Below, piece after piece: positions 56,662 through 60,000 of a stretch of 60,000 nucleotides of DNA. Both the position numbers and the translations under genes were made by a program. The notes beneath the pieces were generated by a model. It did not search any database, was not told the origin of the DNA, and was given only the letters and a program-made list of their open reading frames with translations. Position 1 is the first letter of the stretch. Each line of letters starts with the position of its first letter. This stretch comes from Lineus longissimus (Eukaryota; Nemertea; Pilidiophora; Heteronemertea; Lineidae): NCBI RefSeq assembly GCF_910592395.1, contig NC_088310.1, positions 16,749,501 through 16,809,500 on the forward strand, in the 5' to 3' direction.

Positions 56662-57744
56662 CTAGCTATCCAGTCTGAATGCTGACTGAAGACAGTTAAA
56701 GTCCACAAATTCATTATTTTGGCCTTGGTTAATGCTGGACATGGCCTTGGCAAGGTCGTTTGCCTGGTCGACCTGTTTGCTGCGCGTGTAGTGGTTTACC
56801 GAAGAGTCTGAGAACCATCCAACGTGACGTTTTATTTGTTGGTTTGCTGAGGGGTCTGGTCTAGCTAATGCCCTCAAGGAGATGGCACAGCCTGCCCTAA
56901 TGCTGTGTGGTGTTTCGCCTTCGTCCAAGTTCAGAGTAGAAAGGTAGTGTTTTAACCTGTCGTATATCGCCTCGTATGATAGGGGTTTGTCTTCAACTTC
57001 TCCTAATTGGTTTATTGGTCTGAAGAGGTAATCGTGGGAGAGGTTTATGTTCAGAGATTGAGTCAGTTCAAAATACTTTTCCAATGCTGCCACCGGGCAT
57101 ATCATTTCATCTTTGCAGCGAAAGAGGGAGAAGACGTTTGTTTTGTCTGGACGGAATGTTTTTCCCCAGGTGTGTTTTATCATATAGCCCGATTTAGAAG
57201 GGAGGGACTTTACCTCTTGCGAGAGCATAATGCCAGCATCATGGGCCCGATCTCCGCCAAAAAACATCATTTTAAATATCGCTTGGTCTCGTGCCAAGAT
57301 ATATTTTGAAGTCGGTTTTTGTTGAGTATCTGACAGACGTCTGTCGATATACATGGAGATCAGAGCCAGCTTTTTTATAAAGAGCGGCACCGCCTGTTTT
57401 GGGCAGGAGTGTGCGATGCTCTGTTCGTTCTTTATTTGTTTCAGGAAATCAGCGACCTCCTGTGAGTTTGCTGGGTTACCGTTTTTTTCAAAAATATCCC
57501 AAGGTTTCTCACGACCCAATTCCTTTTGGAAAATTCGTTTTAGTTGGGAAATTTTCCCCGCTACTGTCCCGAATGCTAATCTCCTGGGACATTTACAGCT
57601 AGGATTTTTTGCCGTGATTTCCGGGCAAGAAGTGCTATGCACTATGGTTTTCCCGTTGTTGTCTTTCCACGCGAGATAAAGGCATATGTCATATGGGGTG
57701 CAGCTTTTTATATCCTTGCCGATTTGTTTAACGAAGTAGTCCAA
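56662..57744 (-). CDS. tyrosine recombinase of a DIRS/Ngaro-type retroelement
   Basis: The 360-codon open frame contains the tyrosine-recombinase residues in order: Arg in FFGGDRAHDAGIML, HxxR in TPHSIRAGCAISL, His in RHVGW and Tyr in SVNHYTRS. An N-terminal Cys-rich stretch (SCPEITAKNPSCKC) precedes the SAM-like helices. The enzyme would integrate a circular DNA intermediate, instead of an integrase. It lies 161 bp downstream of the RT-RNase H frame on the same strand, as in Ngaro and DIRS elements. No inactivating change is seen. Confidence 0.85.
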   Translation of the reverse strand: MDYFVKQIGKDIKSCTPYDICLYLAWKDNNGKTIVHSTSCPEITAKNPSCKCPRRLAFGTVAGKISQLKRIFQKELGREKPWDIFEKNGNPANSQEVADFLKQIKNEQSIAHSCPKQAVPLFIKKLALISMYIDRRLSDTQQKPTSKYILARDQAIFKMMFFGGDRAHDAGIMLSQEVKSLPSKSGYMIKHTWGKTFRPDKTNVFSLFRCKDEMICPVAALEKYFELTQSLNINLSHDYLFRPINQLGEVEDKPLSYEAIYDRLKHYLSTLNLDEGETPHSIRAGCAISLRALARPDPSANQQIKRHVGWFSDSSVNHYTRSKQVDQANDLAKAMSSINQGQNNEFVDFNCLQSAFRLDS

Positions 57745-57905
57745 GTCTTGAAAAAGCTTACATTTGTTTCTCTGATATGCTGTGGCCTGAAAACTGCGTT
57801 TTATCGATTGTACCCTTTCGTGCAGCCTTGACAGATTAATTTCAGCACTGGCTTTCTGGAACTGAATTTTGAGAAAGAAGTTTACATTTCACTTTTTATT
57901 TCGCT

Positions 57906-60000
57906 TTAAGTAAGTTGAAACCTTGCCAAATAAAGGTTGTGTGTTATAGTGCTGGAAATGAAACCGTTTTGGGATGGGGCAAGGATACATTCTTCACCTT
58001 TGTGAGCCAGTACGGATAATTCTGCATTTCTTTCAAGGTTAGGCCACCATGGCGGTAGGGGTGAGATATGTGGTATGACCAGAGAGAGTCTGATTGGCCT
58101 TTGGCATTCTTCTAGAATGAACTTTATTAGTGGGCCGGCCATTGCGTGTGGGGGAAAACAGTAGTAGTTTTCTTTTGGATCCAGAATTTGGGCAAAACAG
58201 TTCACTCCCGCGCTGCCTGGTAGAGGAAACGGAGTGTAATGTGGCAGGGCTTCGCCCTTGTTGTCTAATTGTACATTTGAATCGAGGGACATTAGGTCAA
58301 AGGTGTGTGGTCCGTATCTGTTTTGTACTATTTTCCATTGATGTGGAGACAACATGGAATCGAGTTTGGACAGCTTGCGTGAGGGAGTGTCGGCCGGGTT
58401 TTTGTTTGATTGTACGAAAAGAAGTTTTAGGTCGCAGTTTGCTGATACCGTGATTTCAAATATTTTCTTTAGTAACCTGTTTAGGTTTATGTCTTTTGCA
58501 CCTTCGTGCTCCCATGCTTTCAGGAGCGCCATGTTGTCCACGTATGCATCTACCCTTTTGTCTTTTAATTGATTTGAAACTGAGATCAACGTATTGAGAA
58601 GGGCTTCAGCTTCTTTGAGGTGAATGGGTCTGCTGTCTTCTTTGGGAAAGAAGTCGCCAATTTTCATCTCGCCAATGACGCCACCCCATGCGAATTTTGA
58701 AGCGTCTGAGGCAAGAGTGATTGAAAAGTGTCGCTCTTTTCTCCAGGGAAGCAGACGAACATTTTCCTCAAATATAAACTTCCACGCTTCGATCTCTTCT
58801 CTCAGTTTGCCCGATATCGGGATTGGTCTTGAAGATTTGCCTGCCACAGAGATGGCGACAGCCATTTCTCTGATGAAAAGTTTTGCGCCTGGAATGCATA
58901 GCTGGAAAGATATGCATTTCCCCATAAACCTTTGTATGATCTTAATGTGGACCGTGGACTGAGCGAGCAATGTGTTCATGAGGTTTTTGAAGGATTCTAA
59001 TTTCGCGGTCGGAATTGAGAAATGCATTTCCACCGAATGAAGCAGAAAGCCAAGATGTTTTAGCACTTGAGTAGGAACCCAGATTATTTTATAAAAGGCG
59101 AAAGTATATCCTAGCAACGAGAGGGTGGCGGTGGATGTGTATAAGGATATACCCGTGCTATTGAATTGGGATGGGGATTTTGTTACTTGCGAAGGGCCAA
59201 GGAATCTGTCGTCTAAGTACTGAAACGTAGTTATGCCCCTAGTCCTTAAATATTCTGTAGCCTGCATGCCTGTGGTTTGGTAGATATATGGACTCAGTTT
59301 GAATCCAAAAGGAAGGGTTGTGTGAATGAAATACCAGCCACCCCATTCTATTCCGAAATAGGTTTGGGAGTTTTCTGATAATGAAATGCCGTCGTAGGCG
59401 GATTTTTCGTCTGTACTTGCCATGAAATCTCCCTTGGAGATTTGTTTCTGAATAATGGGAAGTGTTTCTAAGTTGAAGCTAATTGGGGTTATGAATAAGT
59501 TAAGAAATCTCTCATCGTGACACAGCCTGTTTTTGTTGGTTTGTGGAACCATAATCAAGGGCATTACTAAATGTGGTGGATTTACTTCTCCAACTTTCCC
59601 CAACAGTCTTAACGACCCATTCTTCAATTTTTCAGTAATTTGTTGAGTGATTTCGGCCTTGAATGATTCACAGGATTTGTGATTGTTGAAGATTTCTGGA
59701 GGAGGAGTGTCATTATTATAAGACTTCCCTTTGAAGTTTCCTTTGAAGTGTTTAAAGTATTTCGTTATGTCTACACCGTTGTTTATCCAATCCATCACGA
59801 GTTTGGACGAGTCATTATCAACTGAGTCAGTAACAAATTTCCAATTTTCTTTTTGAGAGTGCAACATGCCAGCAACAAAACTATTTGGATCTCTGAGAGG
59901 AAAAGCTTGTAGCAGTGTTTCCCAGTTGCTTTCTGTGAGGTCTTCGTTTTCAATTGGTAGTTTTTTCTCGGGTGGAGTGGGGAGGGGGTGTCCCCTGCAA
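57906..60000 (-). CDS. reverse transcriptase-RNase H of a DIRS/Ngaro-type retroelement (runs off the window)
   Basis: The frame is open from the stop at 57906 to the window edge; the first in-frame ATG is at 59867, but coding-like sequence (LPIENEDLTESNWETLL) continues upstream. Domains: RT with FMASTDEKSAYDG, TTLPFGFKLSPYIY and the catalytic QYLDDRFLG; RNase H with LASDASKFAWGGVIG, KEAEALLNTL, AYVDNMALLKAW and NPADTPSR; then a C-terminal region with SAGVNCFAQ and PPWWPNL, a recurrent feature of this group. No stop or shift is visible, so the element may be recent. Gag lies beyond the window. Confidence 0.88.
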   Translation of the reverse strand, partial: CRGHPLPTPPEKKLPIENEDLTESNWETLLQAFPLRDPNSFVAGMLHSQKENWKFVTDSVDNDSSKLVMDWINNGVDITKYFKHFKGNFKGKSYNNDTPPPEIFNNHKSCESFKAEITQQITEKLKNGSLRLLGKVGEVNPPHLVMPLIMVPQTNKNRLCHDERFLNLFITPISFNLETLPIIQKQISKGDFMASTDEKSAYDGISLSENSQTYFGIEWGGWYFIHTTLPFGFKLSPYIYQTTGMQATEYLRTRGITTFQYLDDRFLGPSQVTKSPSQFNSTGISLYTSTATLSLLGYTFAFYKIIWVPTQVLKHLGFLLHSVEMHFSIPTAKLESFKNLMNTLLAQSTVHIKIIQRFMGKCISFQLCIPGAKLFIREMAVAISVAGKSSRPIPISGKLREEIEAWKFIFEENVRLLPWRKERHFSITLASDASKFAWGGVIGEMKIGDFFPKEDSRPIHLKEAEALLNTLISVSNQLKDKRVDAYVDNMALLKAWEHEGAKDINLNRLLKKIFEITVSANCDLKLLFVQSNKNPADTPSRKLSKLDSMLSPHQWKIVQNRYGPHTFDLMSLDSNVQLDNKGEALPHYTPFPLPGSAGVNCFAQILDPKENYYCFPPHAMAGPLIKFILEECQRPIRLSLVIPHISPLPPWWPNLERNAELSVLAHKGEECILAPSQNGFISSTITHNLYLARFQLT

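Overview
This window looks like a transposon-dense stretch of the nuclear genome of a marine invertebrate animal, probably a mollusc, another lophotrochozoan or a non-vertebrate deuterostome. I cannot place it more closely. The grounds are split genes with GT-AG introns, Penelope, BEL, DIRS/Ngaro-type, CR1/L2-like and L1/Tx1-like retroelements, a DD82E (Sailor-type) mariner relative, a P2X7 C-terminal domain, a TATDN2-like DNase and high-copy non-autonomous elements. I see no operon, ribosome binding site, CRISPR array or rRNA. Nearly every recognisable gene is on the minus strand and most are damaged.

Layout. 0-5.4 kb: a Mutator-like transposase fragment, a Penelope reverse transcriptase, and a BEL/Pao integrase cut in two by a 1.13-kb non-autonomous element. 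6.9-10.9 kb: an eight-exon pogo-type transposase gene with a C-terminal PHD-like finger, holding a P2X7 ballast-domain fragment in an intron. 11.6-16.5 kb: a Gypsy-type LTR and a decayed RNase H/integrase, with a second 1.1-kb element that itself carries a Harbinger-type MITE. 17.6-20.3 kb: a MULE transposase split by a third 1.1-kb element. 21.5-24.4 kb: a TatD-type DNase gene split by a 2.11-kb Sailor (DD82E) transposon with an open 500-codon transposase.

23.94-37.91 kb: a direct tandem duplication of a 6.98-kb unit. Each unit holds a zinc-finger/coiled-coil/transposase-like gene of a multicopy, unnamed family (called the DGTTK family here after its motif). The junction makes a chimeric TatD/zinc-knuckle reading frame. 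38.0-39.3 kb: a CR1/L2-like reverse transcriptase. 39.3-40.8 kb: an older, decayed tandem array of the same DGTTK-TatD gene pair. 41.0-46.75 kb: a large Academ-like gene with an XPG/FEN-like nuclease signature, interrupted by the fourth 1.1-kb element and a 282-bp MITE. 49-53 kb: mostly non-coding, with short tandem repeats and a TTAA-flanked inverted-repeat element. 53.3-56.0 kb: an L1/Tx1-like LINE with a 661-bp inverted-repeat element inside ORF1. 56.7-60 kb: a tyrosine-recombinase retroelement (DIRS/Ngaro type) with two long open frames, running off the window.

Two themes stand out. First, several insertions can be resolved to the base, because removing the insert and one target copy restores the host reading frame. 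Second, the dispersed 1.1-kb elements repeatedly carry nuclear-receptor half-site modules (ER8 plus DR3) and a CTCF-like core, so they could spread regulatory sites. All functional calls are from reading the sequence; none was checked by a database search.
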